Shown: positions 35,902 through 45,238, numbered from the stretch's first letter. The stretch is 64,000 bases of DNA from Candidatus Tisiphia endosymbiont of Dioctria linearis (GCF_964026545.1 NZ_OZ032156.1:1178001-1242000); one strand, 5' to 3'. The notes: generated by a model not told the origin, from the letters alone. Numbers and translations are program-made.

Positions 35902-36234
35902 ATGTCAATAGAAATTACCGATAATGCTTTTAAAAGAGTGGGCGAGTTAATCAAATTGGAAGATAATCCCAATTTAGTTCTTAGAATAATTGTTGATGGT
36001 GGTGGATGTTCTGGGTTTGTTTATAATTACGCCCTCGTGCCAAGTAATGACATAACAAAAGATGATTGTGTTATAGAGAAAGATAATACTAAAGTGGTTA
36101 TTGATGCAATATCACAGCCATTCATGGCTGATTGTATAATAGATTTTATCGAAGAGTTAGGCAGTTCCTATTTTGAAATTAGAAATCCCAATGCAAAAAC
36201 TAAGTGTGGGTGTGGTAACTCTTTCTCTGTATAA
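35902..36234 (+). CDS. erpA: Iron-sulfur cluster insertion protein ErpA (HesB/IscA family)
   Basis: The 110-residue A-type carrier has the three conserved cysteines: Cys in DGGGCSGFVYNY and the CGCGNSF end (KTKCGCGNSFSV). It hands Fe-S clusters to target proteins. I name it ErpA rather than IscA by the motif spacing and GGGCSGF; this is less certain than the family. It lies between repeats and the rpmI-rplT operon, facing the same way. Confidence 0.88.
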   Translation: MSIEITDNAFKRVGELIKLEDNPNLVLRIIVDGGGCSGFVYNYALVPSNDITKDDCVIEKDNTKVVIDAISQPFMADCIIDFIEELGSSYFEIRNPNAKTKCGCGNSFSV

Positions 36235-36243
36235 TAATTATGC

Positions 36244-36289
36244 GTTGTGAACAAAATATAGTAATTTAAATTTTGTTCACAGAACCTAG
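36244..36289. mobile_element. CTAG-flanked MITE, deleted copy (ends only)
   Basis: GTTGTGAACAAAATATAGTAATTTAAATTTTGTTCACAGAACCTAG is the two ends of the MITE joined, with the middle of about 120 bases gone. The arms TTGTGAACAAAAT and ATTTTGTTCAC still pair. It lies just after erpA and, as a strong hairpin, could stop transcription. Confidence 0.7.
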
Positions 36290-36308
36290 TGTTGCATAAA
36301 AAATTAAC

Positions 36309-36337
36309 TTGCAATAATTCATAAAAAATATTATATT
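36309..36337 (+). promoter_or_regulatory. Candidate promoter of rpmI-rplT
   Basis: TTGCAA (36309-36314) and TATATT (36332-36337) are spaced by 17 bases. A start near 36344 would give a leader of about 70 bases. infC, which often precedes rpmI, is not adjacent here, so the operon needs its own promoter. Confidence 0.4.
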
Positions 36338-36415
36338 TCACCATATAGCAATATGGCTTTGGTATGCCTAATTTTTGCTATACAGTCTTAAAATACCAAA
36401 TATAAGGAACTAATA

Positions 36416-36619
36416 ATGCCTAAGTTAAAAACAAAATCAGCTGTAAAAAAACGCTTTAAGCTTACCGCTACTGGTAAAGTTTGTGCCACTCAAGCTGGTA
36501 AAAAACACTTCATGAGACGTCGGACAAAAGCTCAACTTCGTAACCTTAGAGGAACAACGATTCTCTGTACTCAAGATGCAAAGAACTTAAAAAAATTCTT
36601 CCTTCCATATGGAATTTAA
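36416..36619 (+). CDS. rpmI: 50S ribosomal protein L35 (bL35)
   Basis: The 67-residue basic protein [20 protein letters not shown] with [18 protein letters not shown] is a complete bL35. A purine-rich AAGGAAC precedes the ATG by seven bases. rplT follows 27 bases later in the same direction. It binds 23S rRNA in the large subunit. The Rickettsiales-typical C-terminal end ([11 protein letters not shown]) is present. Confidence 0.97.
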   Translation: MPKLKTKSAVKKRFKLTATGKVCATQAGKKHFMRRRTKAQLRNLRGTTILCTQDAKNLKKFFLPYGI

Positions 36620-36646
36620 CAATTTAACCAAGGAAATAGGTGAGAT

Positions 36647-37003
36647 ATGTCACGCGTAAAATCAGGAAAAATTTCAAAAAATCGTCATAAAAAAATTCTC
36701 AAACTTGCTAAAGGTTATAGAGGGCGGTCTAATAATTGCTTTAAGGTAGCAATTGAGAAAGTTGAAAAAGCTCTACAATATGCTTATAGGGATCGTAGAA
36801 ATCGTAAACGTGATTTTAGAGGGCTTTGGATACAAAGAATTAATGCAGCAGTGCGTGAGCATGATTTAGTATATTCACAATTCATGGGTGGGCTTAAAAA
36901 AGCTGCAATAGATATTGATCGTAAGGTGTTAGCTGAATTGGCAGTTAACAACCCGCAAGGTTTTGCAGATATAGTGGTTCAAGCTAAGGCTCAGTTGCAA
37001 TAG
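36647..37003 (+). CDS. rplT: 50S ribosomal protein L20 (bL20)
   Basis: The 118-residue protein has the L20 signature: [20 protein letters not shown] [40 protein letters not shown] and a globular C-terminus. It is needed for early 50S assembly and often represses its own operon by binding the leader; whether this leader carries such a structure I cannot say. An AGGTGAGAT Shine-Dalgarno lies before the ATG. Confidence 0.97.
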   Translation: MSRVKSGKISKNRHKKILKLAKGYRGRSNNCFKVAIEKVEKALQYAYRDRRNRKRDFRGLWIQRINAAVREHDLVYSQFMGGLKKAAIDIDRKVLAELAVNNPQGFADIVVQAKAQLQ

Positions 37004-37007
37004 GGTT

Positions 37008-37345
37008 TTTATAAAACTCTACTTCTGTTGGTAGTTTGTACGTTAATGCGGTTCATGCTAACATATACTTTTTATTTTATAGTGAAAATTTAATTAGGCA
37101 TACGTGTTATTGTGGGGAAGCACTTTAGTGGCAATGAAGTAATTGTAAGGTTGACAAATTCACTCGTCCATATATGACAATAGTGGGTGGAAATTACAAT
37201 TTATGGATTGCTTCGTCAACTTTATAGTTTCCTCGCAATGACGTCGGTTATTCTTTTGCAACTTTTAAGCTACCATGATGCCCTCTAAAACCGCTTCCTC
37301 TTCTAATTTTCGACAGTTATGGTTCCGCACTCCTCGTAATGACGT
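37008..37345. repeat. Decayed repeats: family D start, family B remnants, unclassified hairpins
   Basis: After rplT there is a decayed start of family D (TTATAAAACTCTACTTCTGT, TGGTAGTTTGTACG), a degenerate family B (TTGTGGGGAAGCACTTTAGTGG ... GGATTGCTTCGTC ... CCTCGCAATGACG), and a further fragment with ACTCCTCGTAATGACG. No gene is seen anywhere in 37004-37662. Confidence 0.65.
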
Positions 37346-37385
37346 TTTTATGCTGTTTAATACTTATAGAATGAAAATTATAGGG

Positions 37386-37492
37386 TATAGTCAATTGATG
37401 AGAAGTTGGTGACGTCGTCACTCGTCGCTCGCCTATTACTTATAGGCGTCGCTCCATCGTTCCTAGCACCAAATTCCCCTGAATTGACTATA
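37386..37492. repeat. Palindromic repeat family A, full copy
   Basis: The copy runs from TATAGTCAATTGATGAGAAG to CCCTGAATTGACTATA and is nearly identical to the one at 13153-13260, which ended the tail-protein gene. About 107 bp. Confidence 0.87.
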
Positions 37493-37496
37493 GTAT

Positions 37497-37600
37497 GTTT
37501 ACTGAGTCAGGGAATGAAAAAAAATAAGCAATACTGCAAAAATAATGAAACCATCTATTAGTGGAGCATAAAAATCTGCTATACTTATAGATATAACCGA
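37497..37600 (-). repeat. Dispersed repeat matching 29178-29275, inverted
   Basis: Read on the minus strand, TATAGCAGATTTTTATGCTCC, ACTAATAG and ATTCCCTGACTCAGTA match the segment at 29.2 kb with changes in the middle. It sits directly upstream of the GT8 gene. Confidence 0.65.
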
Positions 37601-37662
37601 ATTTAGGCTAATTTAGCTATCCCAAATTCTATATTGAATATGGTCTGAACACTTAAATAAAA

Positions 37663-39282
37663 TTGAGAAAAATAGTGAATAAAAAATTAATATTACAAAA
37701 ATATAAATATGCATTATCTCTTCTAATAATAATATTATGTGTATTAAAAGGTTATTCTTATGACAAAATAAAAATAAAAAAATTTTCAAATGACTTAGTG
37801 TCACTGCAAAATAATGATAATATTCAAAATGGGAAAATATCAGTTGTTGAAAGAGTAAGTGATTATGCTTACTCTCGTATTTACTCAAATTTAAGAAAAA
37901 ATCGTTTTGAATTTGATATGGTGGTTAATGATCTAAATAATAATTTTTTAACTGATGAAAGAAAAGACTATATTGAAAAGGTTTGTCTTTTCCAAATTGA
38001 AGAAGCGGTAGATAGGGTATCAATTGCCAAAGGTTACAATTGTTTATCACGTTTACAGCTTTTAAAAAAGGAAAAAGCTGAATTATATAGGGGCATAAAA
38101 AATAGCAGCTATTCTTTAGATTTATTATATAAATCAGAATATGCCCTTAATTTAGCTCATATTATTATTAAAGATCATAAGGAACAGATTTTTTCTTTTA
38201 TTAAAGACTTAAAAGAAGAAGATTTACTAAAATATTTTAGTGGTTACATGCAAGATGAAGTAGCTTTTCTTAATAAGCTGATAGCATTAAATATTCCTGA
38301 ATTATCAGCTAAAGCTTTTTATAGGCTTAGCATGATTAATATATTAGGTCGATCTTCTGTTTTAGAGAAAGCGAACATAGACCTTAAGACAGCCGTTGCT
38401 AACTATCAACGAGCCTTGAATTTAAGTGGAATAGATGCTAATAATGTTACTAATATTGCTCTTGTTATAAATGATAAGTATGCAGTACATGCTGCAACTA
38501 CCATTGCATCAGCTTTGTTAAATTCAGACTTAGATAGCTTCTATGATTTTTATTTTATTATGGATCAGGAAGACCCTATATCTATAGAATCGCAAGAAAA
38601 ACTATCATCTATGCAGGATATAAAGCCTTACAAAATAAATTTTATAAATGTTGATAATAATTTATTGCCGATAGAATTAATAAAAAGTAAATTTAAAAAT
38701 TGTGATTGGCCTCTTTTAATAAGCTATAGACCATTTTTTAGTAAAATTTTGCCAAATTTAACCTCGGTATTATCGCTGGATGCTGATTTAATAGTTTTAA
38801 AAGATTTAAGCTATTTTAAAACTATTGATATGACGGATTATTTTGTGGCAGGCAGCTATGATGCCGGTAATCCTGGTCATAACGAACTTGGGTGTAATCA
38901 TGCTTTACCGTATTTTTATATAAATGCCGGTGTTATGTGGTTTAATTTAGAAAATATGAGAAATAATAAAACGGAAGATTGTTTAGTAAATTCATTAAAC
39001 AATACTGTATGTTCTCTTTCAATGTTTGAACAAGATATAATAAATATAGCTTTTAACGATAGAATTAACCATATTTCACATAAATGGAATCATACACCTA
39101 GTTATAGATCAAGCACAACCAATACAAATTATTATACAAAATTTATTTTACATTATTCAGGAACAAAACCTTGGGCTGGGGGTGTGGAAAAAGCACAGAT
39201 AGAACAATTAGACGATATTTACAAAGAATATTGGCGTTATAGAGAATTAACGTCTTGGGGGACTCCATACTCACCTAAATAG
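37663..39282 (+). CDS. Glycosyltransferase family 8 protein with N-terminal membrane anchor
   Basis: Residues 10-32 form a hydrophobic signal or anchor (YALSLLIIILCVLKGYSY). Residues 35-255 are helical and charged, with no family I recognise. From about residue 262 the protein is a GT8 domain: NIALVINDKYAVHAATTIAS, YRPFFSKILPNLTSVLSLDADLIVLKD with the metal-binding Asp-x-Asp, FYINAGVMWFNLENMR, and ILHYSGTKPWAGG near the end. GT8 enzymes transfer glucose or galactose to lipopolysaccharide or proteins. The start is uncertain: TTG at 37663, or GTG at 37675. Its size and anchor are unlike typical LPS GT8 enzymes. Confidence 0.75.
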   Translation: MRKIVNKKLILQKYKYALSLLIIILCVLKGYSYDKIKIKKFSNDLVSLQNNDNIQNGKISVVERVSDYAYSRIYSNLRKNRFEFDMVVNDLNNNFLTDERKDYIEKVCLFQIEEAVDRVSIAKGYNCLSRLQLLKKEKAELYRGIKNSSYSLDLLYKSEYALNLAHIIIKDHKEQIFSFIKDLKEEDLLKYFSGYMQDEVAFLNKLIALNIPELSAKAFYRLSMINILGRSSVLEKANIDLKTAVANYQRALNLSGIDANNVTNIALVINDKYAVHAATTIASALLNSDLDSFYDFYFIMDQEDPISIESQEKLSSMQDIKPYKINFINVDNNLLPIELIKSKFKNCDWPLLISYRPFFSKILPNLTSVLSLDADLIVLKDLSYFKTIDMTDYFVAGSYDAGNPGHNELGCNHALPYFYINAGVMWFNLENMRNNKTEDCLVNSLNNTVCSLSMFEQDIINIAFNDRINHISHKWNHTPSYRSSTTNTNYYTKFILHYSGTKPWAGGVEKAQIEQLDDIYKEYWRYRELTSWGTPYSPK

Positions 39283-39302
39283 CTTTTCTGTTAGAGTGTA
39301 TA

Positions 39303-39321
39303 TACTCAAATGATTTGAGTA
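39303..39321. repeat. Short perfect palindrome after GT8 gene
   Basis: TACTCAAAT-G-ATTTGAGTA is a perfect 9-1-9 inverted repeat 21 bases after the GT8 stop. The same core, with 11-base arms, occurs at 32361-32383. It lacks a U-run, so a protein-binding site is as likely as a terminator. Confidence 0.6.
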
Positions 39322-39341
39322 CAATAAGTAATTATAATAAC

Positions 39342-39506
39342 CTAGGCTCTGTGAACAAAATTTAAATTACTAGATTTCGACTCTTTTTAGCTGCAAATTA
39401 TAAGATTTTTTTGAAATAGAACTAACTATTCCGGCAAAAATCTTATTAATTTTCGCTTAAAAATACTCAAAATCTAAACAATTAAAATTTTGTTCACAGA
39501 GCCTAG
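39342..39506. mobile_element. CTAG-flanked palindromic MITE, copy 3
   Basis: The copy runs from CTAGGCTCTGTGAACAAAAT to ATTTTGTTCACAGAGCCTAG, 165 bp, with both CTAG ends intact. Its right end reaches into the dehydratase gene and supplies that gene's last codons and stop. Confidence 0.88.
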
Positions 39507-40491
39507 GCAAATTAGCAAGATATTCTCCCTTCCAAAGCTCCTGATAAATAATAGGATCAATGTTCCCACCTGATATAAGCACTAAAACTTTCTTAGGTTT
39601 TGACTGTTTCTTTAACCAATTTACTACTCCGACCATATTTAAAGCACATGATGGTTCACAGGCAATTCGTAGCAAATGAATCAACCAAGCGGTCCAATAA
39701 TATATAGAATGTTCATCAGCAAGAAAGAAATCATCGAGTTTATTTAGATAATTAAATGTACGTGGTGAAACTGCTAAAGTACGCAAACCATCTGCTACAG
39801 TACTTGGTGAATCAGTAAACCTATATATCGAACCTTGCTTAATCGATAAGAAAGCATCGTTGGCATTAAGCGGCTCTGAACCTATCAGCAAGCTAGATGG
39901 AGATAGTAATTCTTTCGCTAAATATGATCCAGAAAGCACCCCCCCACCTCCACAAGAAGCAAAAATGGCATCTGGGCTGAATCCTAGTTGTTGCAATGCT
40001 TCATAACACATTGTACCAGCCCCAGCTATACTAGAATCACTATCGGAAGGATGCAAATAGTAAAAATCATTTTCTATGTCACTCTTTGCTTTATCTTCTG
40101 CCATTTGTCTAGTTTTAGTTAGTATAACCTCTGCTCCATAATATTTTGCTGTTTGTTGTTTAATTGGAGAGGTATTTTCTGGTAAATAAATTCTTGCCTT
40201 AAGGTTAAGGGTTTTTGCTACCCAAGCAAGACCAATTCCATGATTACCTGTACTATATGCAACAACTTTATTTGGTAAACAATTTTGTTCTTGCAACTCT
40301 AATAAGTGGTTTAATACCCCTCTAACCTTGAATGCTCCGGTTTTTTGTAACGAGTCTATTTTAAAGAAAATTTTATGACCGAGCATTTTATCTAAAATTT
40401 CAGATTGAACTATTGGGGTCAAATGAAGATATTGTTTTACCCTATTGCTTGCTATTGATATGATATTGGAAGATTGAGGTGATGAAGGCAT
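39457..40491 (-). CDS. Threonine/serine dehydratase-like PLP enzyme
   Basis: The protein is a fold-type II PLP enzyme: LTPIVQSEILDKMLGHKIFFKIDSLQKTGAFKVRG with the PLP lysine in FKVRG, AYSTGNHGIGLAW, and the phosphate loop SCGGGGVLSG. The build fits threonine dehydratase or serine racemase without the ACT regulatory domain. I choose the ATG at 40491 (MPSSPQ), because longer readings would run over the divergent lon start region. The last about 16 residues (RLCEQNFNCLDFEYF) are encoded by MITE copy 3; the native C-terminus is lost or slightly changed. The function in amino acid use is inference. Confidence 0.8.
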   Translation of the reverse strand: MPSSPQSSNIISIASNRVKQYLHLTPIVQSEILDKMLGHKIFFKIDSLQKTGAFKVRGVLNHLLELQEQNCLPNKVVAYSTGNHGIGLAWVAKTLNLKARIYLPENTSPIKQQTAKYYGAEVILTKTRQMAEDKAKSDIENDFYYLHPSDSDSSIAGAGTMCYEALQQLGFSPDAIFASCGGGGVLSGSYLAKELLSPSSLLIGSEPLNANDAFLSIKQGSIYRFTDSPSTVADGLRTLAVSPRTFNYLNKLDDFFLADEHSIYYWTAWLIHLLRIACEPSCALNMVGVVNWLKKQSKPKKVLVLISGGNIDPIIYQELWKGEYLANLPRLCEQNFNCLDFEYF

Positions 40492-40582
40492 ATATAAAAC
40501 TAAATGTAGCTTGAAATCATAGTAAGACGGTATTATATAGCTACCATCCTCTTTAGTATATAAATTTCTTAAGGTTTTTAAT

Positions 40583-42922
40583 ATGACAAATAAAGAAAAA
40601 TTACCCTTACTCGCATTAAAAGACATGGTGATATTTCCAGCTATGATCGCTCCTGTATTTGTCGGTAGGTCAAAGTCTCTAAAAGCTTTGTTTAATACTA
40701 AAATTATAGATAATAATAGATATATATTATTAGTATTACAAAAACAACAAGATCAAGATACTCCAGATATTCAAGATCTTCATTCTACAGGAGTAATTGC
40801 TAAAATTATACAAACAGTAAGGTTACAGAATAATGCCAAAATTCTAGTTGAAGCAATCAATAAGGTTACCCTACATAACATCACTAATAAAGAAATATTT
40901 GAAGCTGAATATAGCATACTACATGATGAAGAGGTAATTGATGTAGAATCTTTAAAAGTTTCCACAGCAAATGTTATCGAGTTATTTACAAAATATACTA
41001 AGACTCATAAAAAAATTAATCCAGAAATAATAGAAACGATAACTGGTGAAATAGCAAAAAATCCAACAGATTTTAGTTATGTCACTAATGTACTAGCTTC
41101 TTATTTGACTGTACCATTAATAATAAAACAAACTTTGTTAGAGGAGACCAAACCTCAATCACGAATTAAAACTATAATAGATACATTAACATCTAGTATG
41201 GCTCAAATAGATGCAGAGCAAGCTTTACAATTGCGAGTAAAAAAACAAATTGAGAAAACTCAGCGTGATTATTACTTGCACGAACAAATGAAAGCTATAC
41301 AAAAAGAACTCGAACATGATAAATCTGATTTCTCTGATATAGAAAAAAAGATTAAAACCTTAAAACTTTCAAAAGAAGCAAAAGAAAAAGCTGAAGCAGA
41401 ACTGAAAAAGCTAAAGCTTATGAATCAAATGTCAGGTGAATCATCAGTTGTCCGTAATTACCTTGATACATTATTAGCCATGCCATGGGGGAAATTTGAT
41501 AATAATAAAACTGATATAAATAAAACTAGAGAAATTTTGGATCGTGATCACTTTGGTCTTGAGAAAGTCAAAGAGCGTGTTATTGAATATTTAGCAGTGT
41601 TACAACGTTCTAAAAAAATTAAAGGACCTATATTATGCTTAATCGGTCCGCCAGGAGTTGGGAAAACCTCATTGGTCAAATCCATTGCTGAAGCAATAGA
41701 TAGGAAATATACTAAATTTGCTCTTGGCGGTATTAGAGATGAATCGGAAATTAGGGGACATCGAAAAACATATCTTGGTTCTATGCCAGGAAAAATTATG
41801 AATTTAATAAAAAAAGTTAAAACTAATAACCCCATTATGTTATTAGATGAAATTGATAAAATGGGTTCTGATTTTCGAGGTGATCCGGCTTCTGCTTTAC
41901 TTGAAGTCTTAGACCCTGAACAAAACAGTAATTTCGTTGATCATTATTTAGAAGTAGAATATGATCTGTCAGAGATAATGTTTATTGCAACAGCTAATTC
42001 TTATAATCTGCCCAGAGCTCTACTTGATCGTATGGAGATCATTAACATTTCTGGTTATGTTGAAGAAGAAAAATTACAAATTGCCAAAAACTACTTAATA
42101 CCAAAGCAATTGAAAATGCATGAAATAAAGAAAAATGAACTCACTATTGATGATGGAGCAATTTTAGAATTAATTAGATATTACACCAAAGAATCAGGAG
42201 TAAGATCGCTTGAGAGAGAAATTGGCTCTGTTACAAGAAAAGTATTGCAAAGAATTTTGAGTAACAAAAAAATAAAAAGCATATCAATATCATCTGCCAA
42301 TCTTGAAGAATATTTAGGAGTTAGGAAATATAATTTTGGTCTAGCTGAAAAAGAAGATCAAATAGGTAGTACTACGGGACTTGCTTATACAGAAGTTGGC
42401 GGAGAATTACTTACCATCGAAGCCTTGTCATTCCGTGGCAAAGGAGATATTAAAACTACTGGTAAACTTGGGGATGTAATGAAAGAATCTGCTCAAGCAG
42501 CCTATAGCTGTTTTCGTTCTAGAGCTAGTAGTTTTGGATTAAAGTATGAAGATTATAAAGATCTTGATATCCATTTGCACGTACCGGCTGGAGCGATTCC
42601 AAAAGATGGTCCATCTGCTGGATGTGCAATATTTACCACTATTGTTTCACTTATGACCAAAATACCGGTAAACAGAACTGTAGCAATGACTGGAGAAATT
42701 ACCCTAAGGGGGACAGTATTACCAATTGGGGGACTAAAAGAAAAATTATTAGCCGCTAGCCGAGGTGGTATACAAACGGTGATAATACCTCAAGATAACG
42801 TTAAAGACTTAGAAGATATTCCACCGAATATAAAAAATAGTTTAGAAATTTTATCAGTATCAACTGTAGATGAAGTGCTAAAATTAGCTTTGGTCAATAA
42901 TAATTTTACAGTTACTAACTAG
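40583..42922 (+). CDS. lon: ATP-dependent protease Lon
   Basis: The 779-residue protein has the LonA layout: N-terminal substrate domain to about residue 200, coiled coil (KTQRDYYLHEQMKAIQKELE), AAA+ module with Walker A GPPGVGKT (355-362) and Walker B PIMLLDEIDKM, and a C-terminal Ser-Lys protease domain with Ser678 (PKDGPSAGC) and Lys721 (GGLKEKLLAA). It degrades misfolded and regulatory proteins. The stop TAG at 42920-42922 is formed by the CTAG end of MITE copy 4. It is divergent from the dehydratase gene with a 91-base spacer. Confidence 0.97.
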   Translation: MTNKEKLPLLALKDMVIFPAMIAPVFVGRSKSLKALFNTKIIDNNRYILLVLQKQQDQDTPDIQDLHSTGVIAKIIQTVRLQNNAKILVEAINKVTLHNITNKEIFEAEYSILHDEEVIDVESLKVSTANVIELFTKYTKTHKKINPEIIETITGEIAKNPTDFSYVTNVLASYLTVPLIIKQTLLEETKPQSRIKTIIDTLTSSMAQIDAEQALQLRVKKQIEKTQRDYYLHEQMKAIQKELEHDKSDFSDIEKKIKTLKLSKEAKEKAEAELKKLKLMNQMSGESSVVRNYLDTLLAMPWGKFDNNKTDINKTREILDRDHFGLEKVKERVIEYLAVLQRSKKIKGPILCLIGPPGVGKTSLVKSIAEAIDRKYTKFALGGIRDESEIRGHRKTYLGSMPGKIMNLIKKVKTNNPIMLLDEIDKMGSDFRGDPASALLEVLDPEQNSNFVDHYLEVEYDLSEIMFIATANSYNLPRALLDRMEIINISGYVEEEKLQIAKNYLIPKQLKMHEIKKNELTIDDGAILELIRYYTKESGVRSLEREIGSVTRKVLQRILSNKKIKSISISSANLEEYLGVRKYNFGLAEKEDQIGSTTGLAYTEVGGELLTIEALSFRGKGDIKTTGKLGDVMKESAQAAYSCFRSRASSFGLKYEDYKDLDIHLHVPAGAIPKDGPSAGCAIFTTIVSLMTKIPVNRTVAMTGEITLRGTVLPIGGLKEKLLAASRGGIQTVIIPQDNVKDLEDIPPNIKNSLEILSVSTVDEVLKLALVNNNFTVTN

Positions 42923-43083
42923 GCTCTGTGAACAAAATTTTAATTGTTTAGATTTTGAGTATTTTTAAGCGAAAATTAATAAGATTTTTGCCGGAATAGT
43001 TAGTTCTATTTCAAAAAAATCTTATAATTTGCAGCTAAAAAGAGTCGAAATCTAGTAATTTAAATTTTGTTCACAGAGCCTAG
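42919..43083. mobile_element. CTAG-flanked palindromic MITE, copy 4
   Basis: CTAGGCTCTGTGAACAAAAT to ATTTTGTTCACAGAGCCTAG, 165 bp, is nearly the exact reverse complement of copy 3. The left CTAG overlaps the lon stop codon, so the element touches the coding frame without adding residues. The fold is strong and likely ends lon transcription. Between it and petC (43084-43229) I see nothing else. Confidence 0.88.
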
Positions 43084-43229
43084 GATCTTATATCACATTT
43101 TCAAGATATAAGAACCTAAAAATCGATCTGATGCCAGTGGAAACTTTTGCCATATATTACAGTAGTGGAGAGATATTCATCATAAGAAAATAGCAAAAAA
43201 ACTGTGAATGCTTACCTTTTTCTGTAGTT

Positions 43230-44024
43230 TTATCCACTTTTTTCATTAGGTTCCCTGACATCTTGCCAAATTCTATTTTTAGAAATATAAAAGAAAATTG
43301 TAAAAATTACTAAAAATATCATTACCTTTAAACCCATAGATTTACGGTTTTCCATTTCAGGTTCAGCAGCCCATTGTAAAAATACGGTAACATCCATAGC
43401 CATTTGTTCTGCCGATGAGTTTGTTCCGTCTATATATTGTACTTGTCCATCTGTCAGTGGAGCTGGCATGGCAATTTGACTATGCGGAAAGTATGGATTG
43501 TAACTTAATCCTGGCATTAATTTAAAATTCTCAGGAGGATTAGTATAACCAGTAAGTATAGAATATACATAATTTGCCCCATCAGGTCTTGCTTTAACGA
43601 TCAATGATAAATCAGGTGGGTCTGCCCCGTTATTGGCTGCTCTTGCTGCTTGTTCGTTAGAGTAGGGGCGAACAAATGAATCAGATGGTAGAGCTGGTCT
43701 TTCAAACATTTCTCCTGCATCATTGGGTCCATCTTGCACCGTATAATTTTTGGCTATTTCTTTAATTTCTTCATCTGAAAATCCTATATCTTTAAGATTA
43801 CGATAATATAAATTATAAAGACCATGACACACACTACATACTTCTTTATAGACTTGAAAGCCACGTTGTGCAGCTTTTCTATCAACGCTATCAAAAATTC
43901 CGTCAAATGACCAAGTAATCTTTTTTGTAGGTAATGCTTCGTTGGCAGTGATAGTATTGGATACTAACAAAATTAACAAACACAGGTAAAATTTGATATA
44001 AGAGGTAATTTTATTATCTTTCAT
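43230..44024 (-). CDS. petC: Cytochrome c1 of the bc1 complex
   Basis: The 264-residue protein has a signal peptide (residues 9-28), the haem-binding Cys63-x-x-Cys66-His67 ([16 protein letters not shown]), [27 protein letters not shown] for the axial Met region, and a C-terminal membrane anchor ([14 protein letters not shown]). It passes electrons from the Rieske protein to cytochrome c at the periplasmic face. It overlaps petB by four bases, and the petA-petB-petC operon is complete. Confidence 0.96.
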   Translation of the reverse strand: MKDNKITSYIKFYLCLLILLVSNTITANEALPTKKITWSFDGIFDSVDRKAAQRGFQVYKEVCSVCHGLYNLYYRNLKDIGFSDEEIKEIAKNYTVQDGPNDAGEMFERPALPSDSFVRPYSNEQAARAANNGADPPDLSLIVKARPDGANYVYSILTGYTNPPENFKLMPGLSYNPYFPHSQIAMPAPLTDGQVQYIDGTNSSAEQMAMDVTVFLQWAAEPEMENRKSMGLKVMIFLVIFTIFFYISKNRIWQDVREPNEKSG

Positions 44025-45232
44025 ATAGAATCCGGTAATGGCAAAGTTTTCTCATACTTGCTAATTAGTGGTACTGCAACGAGAAAATGAAAGAAATAGT
44101 AAGTAGCAGCAAATCTACTTAAGGTAATATAAGGGTCTTCGGCTGGTTTTCCTCCAAGATATCCAAGTACCAAACAATCAGCTATGAACAGCCAAAAAGC
44201 TATACGGAACATTGGTCGATAATTGGCACTTCTAACTTTTGAGCTGTCAAGCCAAGGTAAAACAAATAATAACAAAATACTAGAAAACATTAATATTACC
44301 CCACCTAGCTTTGACGGTATTGCCCGTAAAATAGCATAAAATGGCAAAAAATACCATTCTGGAACTATATGAGTTGGCGTAACCAAAGGATTAGCTGGTA
44401 CGTAATTGTCAGGATGTCCTAAATAATTTGGTTTGAAAAAGACAAAAAAAGCAAATATTAGAAAATAAACACCAAATCCAACAAAATCTTTTACAGTATA
44501 ATATGGATGGAAAGGAATAGTATCTTTAGGGGATTTAACATCGATACCCTTGGGGTTATTTGAACCATGAACATGTAGGGCTACTAAATGAAGTAAGACT
44601 AAAGCTACTATAATAAAAGGCAATAAATAATGTAAAGCAAAGAATCTGTTAAGTGTAGGGTTATCAACTGAAAAACCTCCCCAAAGCCAGGTAACTATCG
44701 ATTTGCCAATGATAGGTATAGCTGAAAATAAATTGGTGATTACAGTTGCTCCCCAGTAGCTCATTTGTCCCCAAGGCAGTATATATCCCATAAAGGCAGT
44801 AGCCATCATGATAAGAAAAATTATTATGCCTATATGCCATAATAACTCTCTAGGTTTTTTGTACGAGCCATAATATAACCCTCTACAGATATGTAGATAA
44901 ACGACAACAAAAAACATTGATGCCCCAACTGAGTGTATATAACGTATTAGCCAGCCATAATTGACGTTACGCATAATTTTTTCAACACTCTCGAAGGCGT
45001 AATCGACGTGAGGGGTATAATGCATAGCCAAAATAATGCCAGTGATTATCTGAATTACTAAGGCAATACCAGCTATTGACCCTAAGTTCCATAGGTAACT
45101 CAAATTTTTGGGTGTTCGGTATTCGCCTAGATGTTTAAAGAACGAGAAAATAGGGAGTCGGTAGTCGATCCATTCTATGATCGGATTGGATTTGTTTGGA
45201 TTGGATTCCTCAGGATAATTACTTTCATTCAT
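44021..45232 (-). CDS. petB: Cytochrome b of the bc1 complex
   Basis: The 403-residue membrane protein has eight helices, paired haem histidines ([23 protein letters not shown] and [27 protein letters not shown]), the Qo site [16 protein letters not shown] and the [13 protein letters not shown] loop. It carries quinol oxidation and reduction in complex III. It is translationally coupled to petC (four-base overlap) and lies six bases after petA. Confidence 0.97.
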   Translation of the reverse strand: MNESNYPEESNPNKSNPIIEWIDYRLPIFSFFKHLGEYRTPKNLSYLWNLGSIAGIALVIQIITGIILAMHYTPHVDYAFESVEKIMRNVNYGWLIRYIHSVGASMFFVVVYLHICRGLYYGSYKKPRELLWHIGIIIFLIMMATAFMGYILPWGQMSYWGATVITNLFSAIPIIGKSIVTWLWGGFSVDNPTLNRFFALHYLLPFIIVALVLLHLVALHVHGSNNPKGIDVKSPKDTIPFHPYYTVKDFVGFGVYFLIFAFFVFFKPNYLGHPDNYVPANPLVTPTHIVPEWYFLPFYAILRAIPSKLGGVILMFSSILLLFVLPWLDSSKVRSANYRPMFRIAFWLFIADCLVLGYLGGKPAEDPYITLSRFAATYYFFHFLVAVPLISKYEKTLPLPDSI

Positions 45233-45238
45233 AAATAA

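Noticed and set aside
37613-37888. Minus-strand open frame of 91 codons over the GT8 start.
   Set aside because: It is antisense to the N-terminus of the GT8 protein, with no family resemblance.
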